Counted from the stretch's first letter, positions 44,261-52,853 are shown. The stretch: 64,000 bases of DNA from Glycomyces salinus (GCF_016428645.1 NZ_JAELXW010000034.1:1-64000), one strand, 5' to 3'. Made by a program: numbers and translations. Notes: generated by a model from the letters alone, not told the origin.

Positions 44261-45133
44261 ATGGCCAATCCGTTCGTCAAGGGCTGGAAGTACATGATGG
44301 CGCTGTTCGGTGCCAAGATCGACGAGCACGCCGACCCCAAGATCCAGATCCAACAGGCGATCGAGGAAGCGCAGAAGCAGCACCAGGTGCTGGTGGGGCA
44401 GGCGGCCTCGGTCATTGGGAATCAGCGTCAGCTCGAGATGAAGCTCAACCGGTCCATGGCCGAAGTGGAGCGTCTCCAGGCGCAGGCGCGGCAGGCATTG
44501 GTGTTGGCGGACAAGGCGCGTGCCGAGGGCGACGAGGCGAAGGCCCAGCAGTTCGAGCAGACGGCCGAGGTCCTGGCCAGCCAGCTGGTCTCCACCGAGC
44601 AGTCCCTCGAGGACATGAAGACCATGCACGACCAGGCGCTCAATGCCGCCGACCAGGCCAAGAAGGCCGTGGAGAACAACCAGATGATGCTCCAGCAGAA
44701 GCTGCAGGAGCGCACGAAGCTGCTCGGCCAGTTGGAGCAGGCCAAGATGCAGGAGACCATCGCCTCGTCCCTGGAGTCGATGTCGCAGACGGCCGCGCCC
44801 GACAACGTGCCGAACTTCGGGGAGATCCGCGACAAGATCGAGGGCCGCTACGCCAACGCGATGGGCCGCGCCGACCTGGCCAGCAACTCCGTCGAGGGGC
44901 GCCTGCTGGAGGTCAACCGGGCCAGCCGCGACATGGCCGGGGCCTCCCGCCTGGATCAGATCCGGTCCTCCCTGGAGGGCGACAAGCTCTCCGGTTCCTC
45001 CGGCCAGTCCTCCTCGACCGCCACTCCGGCGGTGGAGTCGTCCAAGGAGACGGTCACCGACGCCCGCCTGGCCGACATCCGCGCCAGCATGGAAGAGGGC
45101 GGCACGGCCGAGGCCGACTCGACCAAGGGCTGA
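44261..45133 (+). CDS. pspA: Phage shock protein A (PspA/IM30)
   Basis: A 290-residue membrane-repair protein. The N-terminal amphipathic helix ([21 protein letters not shown]) binds stressed membranes and residues 25-220 are almost all coiled coil. The Ser/Thr-rich C-terminal part is an actinobacterial extension. A TATAGG at 44219-44224 may be its own -10, and GGAAGG precedes the ATG. The next gene, PspM-like, starts 18 bases downstream. Confidence 0.93.
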   Translation: MANPFVKGWKYMMALFGAKIDEHADPKIQIQQAIEEAQKQHQVLVGQAASVIGNQRQLEMKLNRSMAEVERLQAQARQALVLADKARAEGDEAKAQQFEQTAEVLASQLVSTEQSLEDMKTMHDQALNAADQAKKAVENNQMMLQQKLQERTKLLGQLEQAKMQETIASSLESMSQTAAPDNVPNFGEIRDKIEGRYANAMGRADLASNSVEGRLLEVNRASRDMAGASRLDQIRSSLEGDKLSGSSGQSSSTATPAVESSKETVTDARLADIRASMEEGGTAEADSTKG

Positions 45134-45151
45134 CCCCGGAAGGAAACCCCA

Positions 45152-45949
45152 GTGGACGCCAAGGCCCGCAAGCGCGCCAGACGGCGCCTGCGAGGTCGGC
45201 TGTCCTCGGCCAGGTTCTGGACCGCCGTCTCCGGCGCCTCGGTCGCCGGGTCGGCCTTCTTCGTGCCGTTCGACGGCCTGACCGGTTCCGACGGGGTCTG
45301 GGTCGTCGTCGCCGGATTCTCCACCGCTCTGGCGGTGCTGCGCTGGCTCGACTACCGGCGGCTGTCGCGCCTGATGCCCGCCGAGCGGGACTCGCTCGAA
45401 CTGCACGGCGCGGCCGTCCTCGGCGACGAGGTCCGCGGCTTCTTCGGCGAGGCCGCCGGGGCCCTGCGGCGCGAGCGCATCCGCAAGCAGTTCCGCCGCA
45501 GCGCCGCCTGGGGTCCCTACCAGCGTCTCGAGCGCGCCAGCGTGACCGCCGAGCAGATGGCGGACCGTCTCGGCGACCATCCCGACGCCGCCGAGGTCCT
45601 CGCGCGCGCGTCCACGGCCGGGCCGGAGCTGTACCGCCTCGCCTTGACCGTCCGGGACGTCGAGCAGGCGATGAAGATCACCGGCGGGCCCCGGCGGGAC
45701 GCGCTCGGGGCCGAGCGCGACCGCCTGGTCGAGCGCCTCGTCGCCGGGGTGGACGCCTACGAGGACATGGTCTCTGCCGCCGGGGAGTGCCTGGCCGGGT
45801 CGGTCGGGCTGCGGGAGGCGCTGGCCGCGAACGGCCACGACCGGACCTTGGAGACCCTCACCGACGCCGCCGAGCGGCTGCGCGCGGCCGGGGCCGCGGC
45901 CAGCGAGATCCGAGGCAAGGTCGAACTCCCCGAACGTGAAATATCCTAA
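45152..45949 (+). CDS. pspM: PspM-like envelope-stress membrane protein
   Basis: A 265-residue protein: a basic N-terminus, two TM helices around residues 22-65, and a long alpha-helical cytoplasmic part rich in Ala, Arg and Glu. Its size, topology and place after clgR-pspA match mycobacterial PspM (Rv2743c type), which docks PspA at the membrane. The assignment leans on context. GTG start with AAGGAAA upstream. Confidence 0.75.
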   Translation: MDAKARKRARRRLRGRLSSARFWTAVSGASVAGSAFFVPFDGLTGSDGVWVVVAGFSTALAVLRWLDYRRLSRLMPAERDSLELHGAAVLGDEVRGFFGEAAGALRRERIRKQFRRSAAWGPYQRLERASVTAEQMADRLGDHPDAAEVLARASTAGPELYRLALTVRDVEQAMKITGGPRRDALGAERDRLVERLVAGVDAYEDMVSAAGECLAGSVGLREALAANGHDRTLETLTDAAERLRAAGAAASEIRGKVELPEREIS

Positions 45950-45966
45950 TTTGGTCTAATTCGGGA

Positions 45967-46653
45967 ATGATCAAGCAGTGTTCCCGAGTCGCGCTGATAG
46001 CGTCTGGTCTCATGCTCGCCGCGGCGGTTCCCGCCCATGCCGCCGAGCTTCCGGGCGAGCCCGTGACCGTGCAGCTCAAGGGCGCGCCCGAACTGGCGCT
46101 CGCCTGGGGCGGTGACGGCGCGGTCATCGCCTCCGATGGCGACCTGTGGTCGTTCCGCCCGGTCGAGGCCATGGTCGACGCCGGTGAGGTCCTCATCGTG
46201 CACGAGGACGGCGGCGAGTGCCTGACCCCGTCCGAGTCCGGCCCGCCGGAGGCGGCCCCGCTCGAACTGGTCGACTGCGCCGACGCCGAGACGTGGGCGG
46301 CCGTGTTCGACGACATCGCCTCCAACCAGGACTGGAGGTTCACCGATCCCGAAGGGCGGTTCCTCGGTCTCGCGCCGGGCGTCGAGCCGGTCGACGGGGC
46401 GCCTGTCGTCGCCGAGGCCGTGCTGGGCACCAGCAGCGTCCACGACCAGGAGTGGCTGTTCGAGTCGGCCCCGGAGGAGACCCCGCCGCCCCAGAAGGAG
46501 TCCCCCGAGTCGCCCTCGGAGGTCGCGCAGCCGAAGCTTCCGACGACCGGCGCCGGAGTCGCCGTCGGCGCCGCCGGCGCGGTGGCCGCGATCGGTGCGG
46601 GGGTCGGCGTGCTCATGTGGCTGCGCCGCCGCAGCCTGCGCGTCAACTGGTGA
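45967..46653 (+). CDS. LPxTG-anchored surface protein
   Basis: A 228-residue secreted protein. The signal peptide ends near residue 25 (AHAAE). The domain that follows has paired Trp/Asp repeats (LWSFRPVEAM, QDWRFTDPEGRFLGLAPG, QEWLFESAP) reminiscent of ricin-type carbohydrate-binding folds. The end has LPTTG at 191-195, a hydrophobic helix and a basic tail, a sortase sorting signal. The sortase is not in this window. It begins 18 bases after the pspM-like stop. Confidence 0.8.
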   Translation: MIKQCSRVALIASGLMLAAAVPAHAAELPGEPVTVQLKGAPELALAWGGDGAVIASDGDLWSFRPVEAMVDAGEVLIVHEDGGECLTPSESGPPEAAPLELVDCADAETWAAVFDDIASNQDWRFTDPEGRFLGLAPGVEPVDGAPVVAEAVLGTSSVHDQEWLFESAPEETPPPQKESPESPSEVAQPKLPTTGAGVAVGAAGAVAAIGAGVGVLMWLRRRSLRVNW

Positions 46654-46705
46654 CACACCGTTTCCCATATGTCGGGAAATGCTGGTTCGCCCGGGTGGTC
46701 GGTGG

Positions 46706-46711
46706 CATACT
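46706..46711 (+). promoter_or_regulatory. -10 hexamer of the cimA leader
   Basis: CATACT ends seven bases before the GTG of the leader peptide at 46719, so transcription should start at that codon. A weak -35 (CTGGTT, 46682-46687) lies 18 bases upstream. Confidence 0.5.
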
Positions 46712-46718
46712 TCCAGTC

Positions 46719-46772
46719 GTGACCTTCCAGCTCATTATTAGCTGCGGGCGCTCGGTGGAGCATCGACTCTAG
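46719..46772 (+). CDS. Putative cimA leader peptide with Leu-Ile-Ile
   Basis: A 17-residue frame (GTG start, TAG stop) reading VTFQLIISCGRSVEHRL in genomic code, the first residue being Met if used as start. Consecutive Leu-Ile-Ile codons are CTC, ATT, ATT; ATT is a rare Ile codon in this DNA, which would heighten sensitivity. It lies in a leader with two hairpins, the second an intrinsic terminator, upstream of an isoleucine-pathway gene. This is the layout of ribosome-mediated attenuation. Confidence 0.6.
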   Translation: MTFQLIISCGRSVEHRL

Positions 46773-46790
46773 ATGCCGTCACCGAGCGCC
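46747..46790 (+). promoter_or_regulatory. Leader hairpin covering the peptide stop codon
   Basis: An 11-bp perfect stem (46747-46757 with 46780-46790) encloses an inner 5-bp stem (46760-46764 with 46772-46776). The TAG stop of the leader peptide lies at the inner loop, so a ribosome on the leader would open it. Confidence 0.6.
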
Positions 46791-46819
46791 AGACCTCCTG
46801 CATGGCAGGGGGTCTTTTT
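46791..46819 (+). terminator. Attenuator terminator upstream of cimA
   Basis: Bases 46791-46801 pair with 46805-46815 (11 bp with one G-U) around a 3-base loop, followed by TTTTT, a textbook intrinsic terminator. It starts right after the first leader hairpin and ends about 75 bases before the cimA start. It is the only terminator in the window with a clear U-tract. Confidence 0.75.
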
Positions 46820-46894
46820 CGTTGGAGCAGAACCACCGTTCAGGCGGTCCCCGCGAACGCACAACAGCAGTCCCGAAACCAACTGGAGCACAAC

Positions 46895-48505
46895 GTGACG
46901 CATACACACACCGGCGGAGAGTTCCACGTCTTCGACACCACGCTCCGCGACGGCGCGCAGATGGAGGGCCTCCGCTACTCGGTGGCCGACAAGCTCGCCG
47001 TGGCCGAGCTGCTCGACGAGCTCGGTGTCGACTACATCGAGGGCGGCTGGCCCGGGGCGATCCCGTCGGACACCGAGTTCTTCGCCAGAGCCGCCGAGGA
47101 GCTGAACTTCAAGCACGCCAAGCTCGTCGCGTTCGGGATGACGCGCCGGGCCGGGGCCACGGCCGAGACCGACCCCGGCTACCGGGCGCTCCTCGACTCT
47201 CGGGCCCCGGTGCTGTGCCTGGTCGCCAAGTCCGACATGCGCCATGTCGAGCAGGCCCTGCGCACCACCCCCGAAGAGAACCTCGAGATGATCACCGACT
47301 CGGTGCGCACCGGCCGCGAACACGGCCGCGAAGTGTTCATCGACTGCGAGCACTTCTTCGACGGCTTCCGCCACGACCCCGAATACGCGACCCTGGTGGT
47401 GCGCACCGCGCTCGAAGCCGGCGCCGAAGCGGTCGTCCTGTGCGACACCAACGGCGGACGCATCCCCTCCGACATCACCGAGGCCGTCACCGACCTGCGC
47501 CGCCGCCTCGAAGCCGACCTGCCTCCCGAGCGGGTCCGCCTCGGCATGCACGCCCAGAACGACACCGGCTGCGCCGTCGCCAACACCATCGCCGCCGTCC
47601 AGGCCGGGGTCATGCACGTCCAAGGCACCGCCAACGGCTACGGCGAGCGCCCCGGCAACGCCAACCTGTTCAGCGTCGTGGCCATCCTCGAGACCCAGCT
47701 CGGCATGAAGGTCCTGCCCGACGGCGGCCTGGAGAACCTCACCCGCATCTCGCACGCCGTCGCCGAGATCGCGAACATGGCCCCCGACGAGCACGCCCCC
47801 TACACCGGGCACGCCGCCTTCGCCCACAAGGCCGGACTCCACGCCTCCGCGATCAAGGCCGACCCGGCCCTGTACAACCACATCGAGCCCACCGCGGTCG
47901 GCAACGACATGCGCATCCTGGTCACCGAGATGGCCGGGCGCGCGTCGGTCGAACTCAAGAGCCGCGAACTGGGCGTCGACCTCTCCGAGGACCGGGACGC
48001 CCAGGACCGGATCACCGCCCGCGTGAAGGAACTGGAGTCCAAGGGCTGGTCCTTCGAAGCCGCCGACGCCTCCTTCGAACTGCTGGTCCGCGACGAGGTC
48101 GAGGGCGGCCTGCCGCGGCCGTTCACCCTCGACACCTACCGCGTCATCGTCGACCACGACCCGGACGGCGAGACCGTCGCCGAGGCCACGGTGCGGCTCG
48201 ACGTCGACGGTGATCGCGTCATCGCCACAGCCGAGGGCAACGGCCCGGTCAACGCGCTCGACGCCGCGCTCCGCAAGGCCCTGTCCGAACGCCACCCGCG
48301 CCTGGCCGAGCTGACCCTCTCGGACTTCAAGGTCCGCATCCTGGCCGGGTCCACCGGGACCGACGCGGTCACCCGCGTCCTGATCTCCATGAGCGACGGC
48401 CGCCACGAGTGGACGACCGTCGGAGTCGCGCCGAACATCATCGAGGCCTCCTGGAACGCCCTGTGCGACGGGCTGGCGTACGGCCTCAACCGCCGCCGGG
48501 CATGA
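46895..48505 (+). CDS. cimA: Citramalate synthase
   Basis: A 536-residue enzyme of the isopropylmalate synthase family. The TIM barrel starts with FDTTLRDGAQMEG (Arg18/Asp19), includes LGMHAQNDTGCAVAN and the GTANGYGERPGNANL motif, then AFAHKAGLHASA. The C-terminal regulatory domain has the allosteric LeuA fold (YRVIVDHDPDG... then TGTDAVTRVLI). It condenses pyruvate and acetyl-CoA to citramalate, giving 2-ketobutyrate for isoleucine without threonine. The GTG at 46895 has GGAG eight bases upstream. The leader shows attenuation elements. Confidence 0.92.
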   Translation: MTHTHTGGEFHVFDTTLRDGAQMEGLRYSVADKLAVAELLDELGVDYIEGGWPGAIPSDTEFFARAAEELNFKHAKLVAFGMTRRAGATAETDPGYRALLDSRAPVLCLVAKSDMRHVEQALRTTPEENLEMITDSVRTGREHGREVFIDCEHFFDGFRHDPEYATLVVRTALEAGAEAVVLCDTNGGRIPSDITEAVTDLRRRLEADLPPERVRLGMHAQNDTGCAVANTIAAVQAGVMHVQGTANGYGERPGNANLFSVVAILETQLGMKVLPDGGLENLTRISHAVAEIANMAPDEHAPYTGHAAFAHKAGLHASAIKADPALYNHIEPTAVGNDMRILVTEMAGRASVELKSRELGVDLSEDRDAQDRITARVKELESKGWSFEAADASFELLVRDEVEGGLPRPFTLDTYRVIVDHDPDGETVAEATVRLDVDGDRVIATAEGNGPVNALDAALRKALSERHPRLAELTLSDFKVRILAGSTGTDAVTRVLISMSDGRHEWTTVGVAPNIIEASWNALCDGLAYGLNRRRA

Positions 48506-48509
48506 GCGA

Positions 48510-48537
48510 GGGCCCGGTACGGATCGGTACCGGGTCC
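48510..48537 (+). terminator. cimA terminator hairpin
   Basis: Bases 48510-48520 pair with 48527-48537 (one G-U) around a 6-base loop, four bases after the cimA stop and just before the convergent gene's stop. Confidence 0.65.
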
Positions 48538-48550
48538 TGAACCTCGTCCG

Positions 48551-49693
48551 TCAGTCGAAGACGGCCAGCCGCTTCTGCTCCATCTCCCCGTCGCCGAAGG
48601 TGGTGAACGACCCGCCCGCGGCCAGGTTCGAGCCGCGCGGATGGGTCTTGAGGTCCCACACCCCGATCACGCCGTTCGCGCCCGGGTTCCACCGCAGCAG
48701 GTTCCCGTCCGTGTCGACCGCCAGCAGCTTGCCGCGGTCGGCCAGTACCCCGTCGACGCATTCGCCAGTCGGGCCCGACCTGTTGGTGGTGCACGCCCGG
48801 TCGAAGTGGCCCCCGGCGATGACCGTCCCGTTCCAGACGGCCACGGCCTGCATGCCGCCGTCCACCCCCTGGTACCAGAGGGTGTCGCCGTCCTGGTCGA
48901 AGGCGCGGACCTCGCCGCCGCGGCCGTCCAGCGCCGCGTACACCTGGTCGCCGTAGAGGGTGATCTGCCTGGTGAGCACGAAGATCCGCGGATCGAAGTC
49001 CCGGTCGAGGTCGCCGTCGCCGGCCTCGAACGCCGCGAGCTTGCCGTACCGCTTCTCGTTCTCGGCGTAGCTGAAGGAGCCGGAGACGTAGAGCCGGCCG
49101 TGCCCGTACTCGATGTCGCGCACCGATCCCTCCTGGAGGCTCGGAGTGAACGACTCGACCACCGCGCCGGTGTCGGCGGTGACCGCGGCCAGGTACCTTC
49201 TCTCGGTCTGGCCGACCTTGGCGAACCGCCCGCCCAGGTACACCCGGTCGCCGAGCGGCTCTATGGCGAACACCGTCGCCGACGGGCCGGGCCTCCATGT
49301 CGTGTCGAGCCGGCCGCTGTCGAGCCGGAAGCGGGCCACGCGCGGCGTGTAAGTGTCGTCGATGTAGCGGAAGTTCCCGGCCACGTACAGGTAGCCGCCG
49401 TGGGCGACCACGTCGTAGACCTTCCCGTCGAGCTCCGGCGCGAACGGCAGCAGCCGGCCGCTGACCGAGTCGATCGCGGCCAGGTAGTATCGCCGGTCGA
49501 ACTCGCCGTCGACATCGCGGGCGCGGGTGAACATGCCGCCGACGTACAGCACGTCGCCGTCGTAGGCGACCTTGCGCACATCGTCATTGAAGGAGGCGGT
49601 GGACCGGGGAAGGTCTTCGTCGATCGCGCTCGCGGGGACCTGTGCGACCAGGACCACCAGTAGCAGTGTGAGGATTGTGAGTGCACGGCGCAT
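48551..49693 (-). CDS. Secreted beta-propeller-like repeat protein
   Basis: A 380-residue protein with a signal peptide (residues 1-23, ASAID). The mature part consists of about seven repeats of the type DVLYVGGMFTRA...YLAAIDSVSGRLLPFAP, as in DUF5122/delta-60 and PQQ-like beta-propellers, so it is likely extracellular and adhesive or binding. The ATG before the signal peptide is used; an in-frame ATG at 49774 would add a 27-residue basic extension. A minus-strand TAGTAC (49785-49790) could be the promoter. Confidence 0.78.
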   Translation of the reverse strand: MRRALTILTLLLVVLVAQVPASAIDEDLPRSTASFNDDVRKVAYDGDVLYVGGMFTRARDVDGEFDRRYYLAAIDSVSGRLLPFAPELDGKVYDVVAHGGYLYVAGNFRYIDDTYTPRVARFRLDSGRLDTTWRPGPSATVFAIEPLGDRVYLGGRFAKVGQTERRYLAAVTADTGAVVESFTPSLQEGSVRDIEYGHGRLYVSGSFSYAENEKRYGKLAAFEAGDGDLDRDFDPRIFVLTRQITLYGDQVYAALDGRGGEVRAFDQDGDTLWYQGVDGGMQAVAVWNGTVIAGGHFDRACTTNRSGPTGECVDGVLADRGKLLAVDTDGNLLRWNPGANGVIGVWDLKTHPRGSNLAAGGSFTTFGDGEMEQKRLAVFD

Positions 49694-49799
49694 TGCGGCA
49701 GTCTCGCACGATCGGGGCCCGACTGGCCGTTTCGACACGGCGCGTCGCCGTCGCGGGCGTGAAACCTCCGCCATCGCCCGGCCGTACTAGAGTTGAACC

Positions 49800-50147
49800 G
49801 TGACTTCCTACAAGACCGAACGTGCCCGTGCCGCGGCCCGCGCCGCCGACTCGGCGGTGTACTCGCGACGCCGTTTCGGCTCCGGGTTCCTCCTCGGCCT
49901 GGTGATTCATCTCATCTTCGCCTTCGCGCTGGGGTTCGTCCTGGTCGACAACGTGGGGTCGACGCTGGGCGCGCGCCTCGGTTCCACCGCCATCTCCTGC
50001 CTGATCGCGACCCCGGTGGTGTTCGCGCTGGGCTTCGCGATCGGTCTCTCCGGGAAGCTGCGCCGCCTCGGCATGGGCGTGGTGCTCGGCGCCCTGCTCG
50101 GCACCGTCCTGATCGTGGTCCCCTTCCTCCTGCTCAATGTAATCTGA
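49800..50147 (+). CDS. Small membrane protein, unknown function
   Basis: A 115-residue protein with a basic N-terminus (about 25 residues) and three TM helices (about 30-50, 63-83, 92-113). No family recognised. GTG start; TAGAGT (49788-49793) ends six bases before it, so the mRNA is probably leaderless. Forty-three bases separate it from the next gene. Confidence 0.65.
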   Translation: MTSYKTERARAAARAADSAVYSRRRFGSGFLLGLVIHLIFAFALGFVLVDNVGSTLGARLGSTAISCLIATPVVFALGFAIGLSGKLRRLGMGVVLGALLGTVLIVVPFLLLNVI

Positions 50148-50190
50148 GGCCGACAGCTTCGAACCACGGATCCTCAGAGAGGGGCGCAGT

Positions 50191-50967
50191 GTGCGCATCG
50201 CACGGATAGCCCACGCCACCGGCATGTCATTCGCGGTACTGGAAGGGGAGGGCCCCGGCGCGACGGCCGCCGAGATCGAGGGCCACCCCTTCGCGCAGAT
50301 CAAGATGACCGGCCAGCGTTGGGCGCTGGAGGACGTGCGGCTGCTCGCGCCGATCCTGCCCTCCAAGGTCGTGTGCGTGGGCCGCAACTACGCCGAGCAC
50401 GCCGCCGAGCTCGGCAACGAGGTCCCCGACGAGCCGCTGATCTTCATCAAGCCGTCCACGTCGATCATCGGCCCCGGAGAGGCCGTCCGCATCCCGGCGG
50501 TCTCGGACCAGGTCGAGCACGAGGCGGAACTGGCCGTCGTCGTCGGCCTGCCCGGCGCCCGCGGCATCGACAAAGACACCGCCGCGGCCTCGATCTTCGG
50601 CTACACCTGCGCCAACGACGTCACCGCCCGCGACCTCCAGCGCAAGGACGTCCAGTTCACGCGCGCCAAGGGCTTCGACTCCTTCTGCCCGCTCGGGCCC
50701 TGGATCGAGACCGACTTCGACCCCGGGGACGCCGAGATCCGCTGCGAGGTCGGCGGCGAGGTCCGCCAACTGGGCTCCACCAAGGACATGGTCTTCGACC
50801 CGGCCACCCTGATCTCCTACATCTCCCAGGTCATGACGCTCCTGCCCGGCGACGTGGTCCTGACCGGCACCCCGGCGGGCGTCGGGCCGCTGCAGAGCGG
50901 CGAAACCGTATCCGTCTCCGTCGCCGGCATCGGCGAACTGTCCAACAAGGTGATCGACAGTGAGTAG
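50191..50967 (+). CDS. Fumarylacetoacetate hydrolase family protein
   Basis: A 258-residue metal-dependent hydrolase of the FAH family. VCVGRNYAEHAAELG, the metal ligands in VEHEAELAVVVG, NDVTARDLQRKDVQFTRAKGFDSFCPLGPW and LTGTPAGVGPL are all present. Relatives act as acylpyruvate hydrolases or oxaloacetate decarboxylases; the substrate is open. GTG start with AGAGGGG upstream. It overlaps gltX by eight bases; this pair is conserved in mycobacteria. Confidence 0.9.
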   Translation: MRIARIAHATGMSFAVLEGEGPGATAAEIEGHPFAQIKMTGQRWALEDVRLLAPILPSKVVCVGRNYAEHAAELGNEVPDEPLIFIKPSTSIIGPGEAVRIPAVSDQVEHEAELAVVVGLPGARGIDKDTAAASIFGYTCANDVTARDLQRKDVQFTRAKGFDSFCPLGPWIETDFDPGDAEIRCEVGGEVRQLGSTKDMVFDPATLISYISQVMTLLPGDVVLTGTPAGVGPLQSGETVSVSVAGIGELSNKVIDSE

Positions 50968-52426
50968 CGTCCGCACCCGCTTCTGCCCCAGCCCGACCGG
51001 CCTGCCGCACGTCGGCCTGGTCCGCACCTGCCTGTTCTCGTGGGGCTACGCCCGCGCCAAGGGCGGCCGGTTCGTCTTCCGCATCGAGGACACCGACGCC
51101 GTCCGCGACTCCGAGGAGTCTTACCACCAGCTCATCGAGGCCCTCTCGTGGCTCGGCATGGGCTGGGACGAGGGCCCCGACATCGGCGGCCCCCACGCGC
51201 CATACCGGCAGTCCGAGCGCGGCGACGTCTACGCCGACGTCATCGAGCGCCTGGTCGAAGGCGGCTTCGCCTACGAGGCGTTCAGCACCAATGAAGAGGT
51301 CGAGGCCCGACACCGCGCGGCCGGCCGCGACCCCAAGCTCGGCTACGACAACTTCGACCGGGACCTGACCGAGGAGCAGAAGGCCGCCTTCCGCGCCGAG
51401 GGCCGCAAGCCGGTCTACCGGATGCGTATGCCCGATGAGGACATCGTCTTCGTCGACGCCGTCCGCGGCGAGGTGCGCACCCCGGCCGGGACCGTGCCCG
51501 ACTACGTCGTCGCCCGGGCCGACGGCTCCCCGCTCTACACGCTGACCAACCCGGTCGACGACGCGCTCATGAAGATCAACATGGTCGTCCGCGGCGAGGA
51601 CCTGCTGTCCTCGACCCCGCGCCAGATCGTCATGTGGCGGGCCCTGATCGAGCTCGGCCTGGCCGACGAGGTGCCCGAGTACGCCCACCTGCCGCTCATC
51701 GTCGACGAGCGCGGCAAGAAGATGTCCAAGCGCGACCCGCGCTCGGACCTGCTCAAGTACAAGCGCGAGGGCTACCTGCCCGAGGGCGTGCTCAACTACG
51801 TCGCCACGCTCGGCTGGTCCATCTCGGGCGACCGCGACGTGTTCACCGTCGCCGAGTTCCTCGAGAAATTCGACCTCCACGACGTCAAGTCGAACCCGGC
51901 GCGCTTCGACGAGAAGAAGTTCGACGCGATCTGCGCCGACCACTTCCGCGCCGTCGACCCGGGCGAGCTGACCGAGATGCTCGTCCCGTGGCTCCAGAAG
52001 GCGGCGCTGCTGCCCGACGAGCCGACCGAGGAGCAGCGGCACGTGCTGGCCGTGGCCGTCCCGCTGGTGCAGGAGCGCTGCACGACCCTGGGGCAGGCGG
52101 TCGAGATGCTGCGGTTCCTGTTCTGCGGCAAGGAGGTTCCAATCGACGAGGCGAGCGTCAAGAAGACCTTCAAGGGCGACGCCGCCGAGGTCCTGGACGC
52201 CTCGATCGCCGCGCTCGAGGACATCGAGTGGACCACTGAGGCCATCGAGGGGGCCCTCAAGGAGGCCCTGGTCGAGGGCATGGGCCTCAAGCCGCGCAAG
52301 GCGTTCGGCCCGGTGCGCGTCGCGATCAGCGGCAAGACCGTCTCGCCGCCGCTGTACGAGTCGATGGAGCTGCTGGGCAAGGACGTGAGCCTGACGCGGC
52401 TGCGCTCGGCCCGCGCCTCCCTCTGA
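50960..52426 (+). CDS. gltX: Glutamate-tRNA ligase
   Basis: A 488-residue class I aminoacyl-tRNA synthetase that charges tRNA-Glu. The HIGH-type motif reads PHVG at residues 16-19 as in other actinobacteria, and KMSKR is at 254-258. The anticodon-binding helical domain follows. GTG start overlapping the FAH-family gene end. In genomes lacking GlnRS it also misacylates tRNA-Gln for GatCAB. A very strong hairpin follows. Confidence 0.97.
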   Translation: MSSVRTRFCPSPTGLPHVGLVRTCLFSWGYARAKGGRFVFRIEDTDAVRDSEESYHQLIEALSWLGMGWDEGPDIGGPHAPYRQSERGDVYADVIERLVEGGFAYEAFSTNEEVEARHRAAGRDPKLGYDNFDRDLTEEQKAAFRAEGRKPVYRMRMPDEDIVFVDAVRGEVRTPAGTVPDYVVARADGSPLYTLTNPVDDALMKINMVVRGEDLLSSTPRQIVMWRALIELGLADEVPEYAHLPLIVDERGKKMSKRDPRSDLLKYKREGYLPEGVLNYVATLGWSISGDRDVFTVAEFLEKFDLHDVKSNPARFDEKKFDAICADHFRAVDPGELTEMLVPWLQKAALLPDEPTEEQRHVLAVAVPLVQERCTTLGQAVEMLRFLFCGKEVPIDEASVKKTFKGDAAEVLDASIAALEDIEWTTEAIEGALKEALVEGMGLKPRKAFGPVRVAISGKTVSPPLYESMELLGKDVSLTRLRSARASL

Positions 52427-52433
52427 GAACGAC

Positions 52434-52474
52434 CGCACGGGACCGGCTCCGCTCTGCGGAGCCGGTCCCGTGCG
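52434..52474 (+). terminator. gltX terminator, 19-bp perfect hairpin
   Basis: Bases 52434-52452 and 52456-52474 are exact complements around a 3-base loop, beginning seven bases after the gltX stop. Confidence 0.88.
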
Positions 52475-52491
52475 TATCCGGCGCTGGCCAC

Positions 52492-52515
52492 TACTGTGCA
52501 TTGAATGGTACTGTG
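52492..52515 (+). promoter_or_regulatory. PadR promoter with TACTGTG direct repeats
   Basis: TACTGTG occurs at 52492-52498 and 52509-52515, 17 bases apart. The second copy contains TACTGT, a -10 ending six bases before the GTG at 52521. The regulator could bind both copies and silence its own leaderless promoter. Confidence 0.45.
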
Positions 52516-52520
52516 TAAGA

Positions 52521-52853
52521 GTGGATAGATCGCAACTGCTCAAGGGCCTGCTCGACATCATCGTCCTGCGGGTCTTGGAGACCGGTGACGCCTACGGCTA
52601 TGAGATCCTGCGGCGCCTGCGCGGCTCCGGGTTCGACGAGCTCGGCGACGCCTCGGTGTACGGGACGCTCAGGCGCCTCTACCGGTCGGGGCACCTGTCC
52701 ACCTACGTCCAGCCCAGCGAGTCGGGCCCGAACCGCAAGTACTACGCGCTGACCGAGACCGGGCGCAAGCACTTGAGCGGGATGCGCGAGGCATGGGAGG
52801 ACGTGAGCGCCAAGATGCAGGCACTGTTCGATTCGCCGAAGGGGCAACCATGA
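52521..52853 (+). CDS. PadR family transcriptional regulator
   Basis: A 110-residue PadR-type regulator. The winged helix contains LLKGLLDIIVLRVLETGDAYGYEI and the wing YGTLRRLYRSGHL; a single C-terminal dimerisation helix makes it the short subfamily. The GTG giving VDRSQLLKG is the start, supported by the -10 six bases upstream. Its stop overlaps the ATG of the next gene (ATGA). PadR genes are often followed by a membrane partner, as here. Confidence 0.9.
   Translation: MDRSQLLKGLLDIIVLRVLETGDAYGYEILRRLRGSGFDELGDASVYGTLRRLYRSGHLSTYVQPSESGPNRKYYALTETGRKHLSGMREAWEDVSAKMQALFDSPKGQP

Noticed and set aside
46740-46801. A specific antiterminator pairing for the cimA leader
   Set aside because: Only a 4-bp match (GGAG with CTCC) competes with the terminator stem, too weak to claim.
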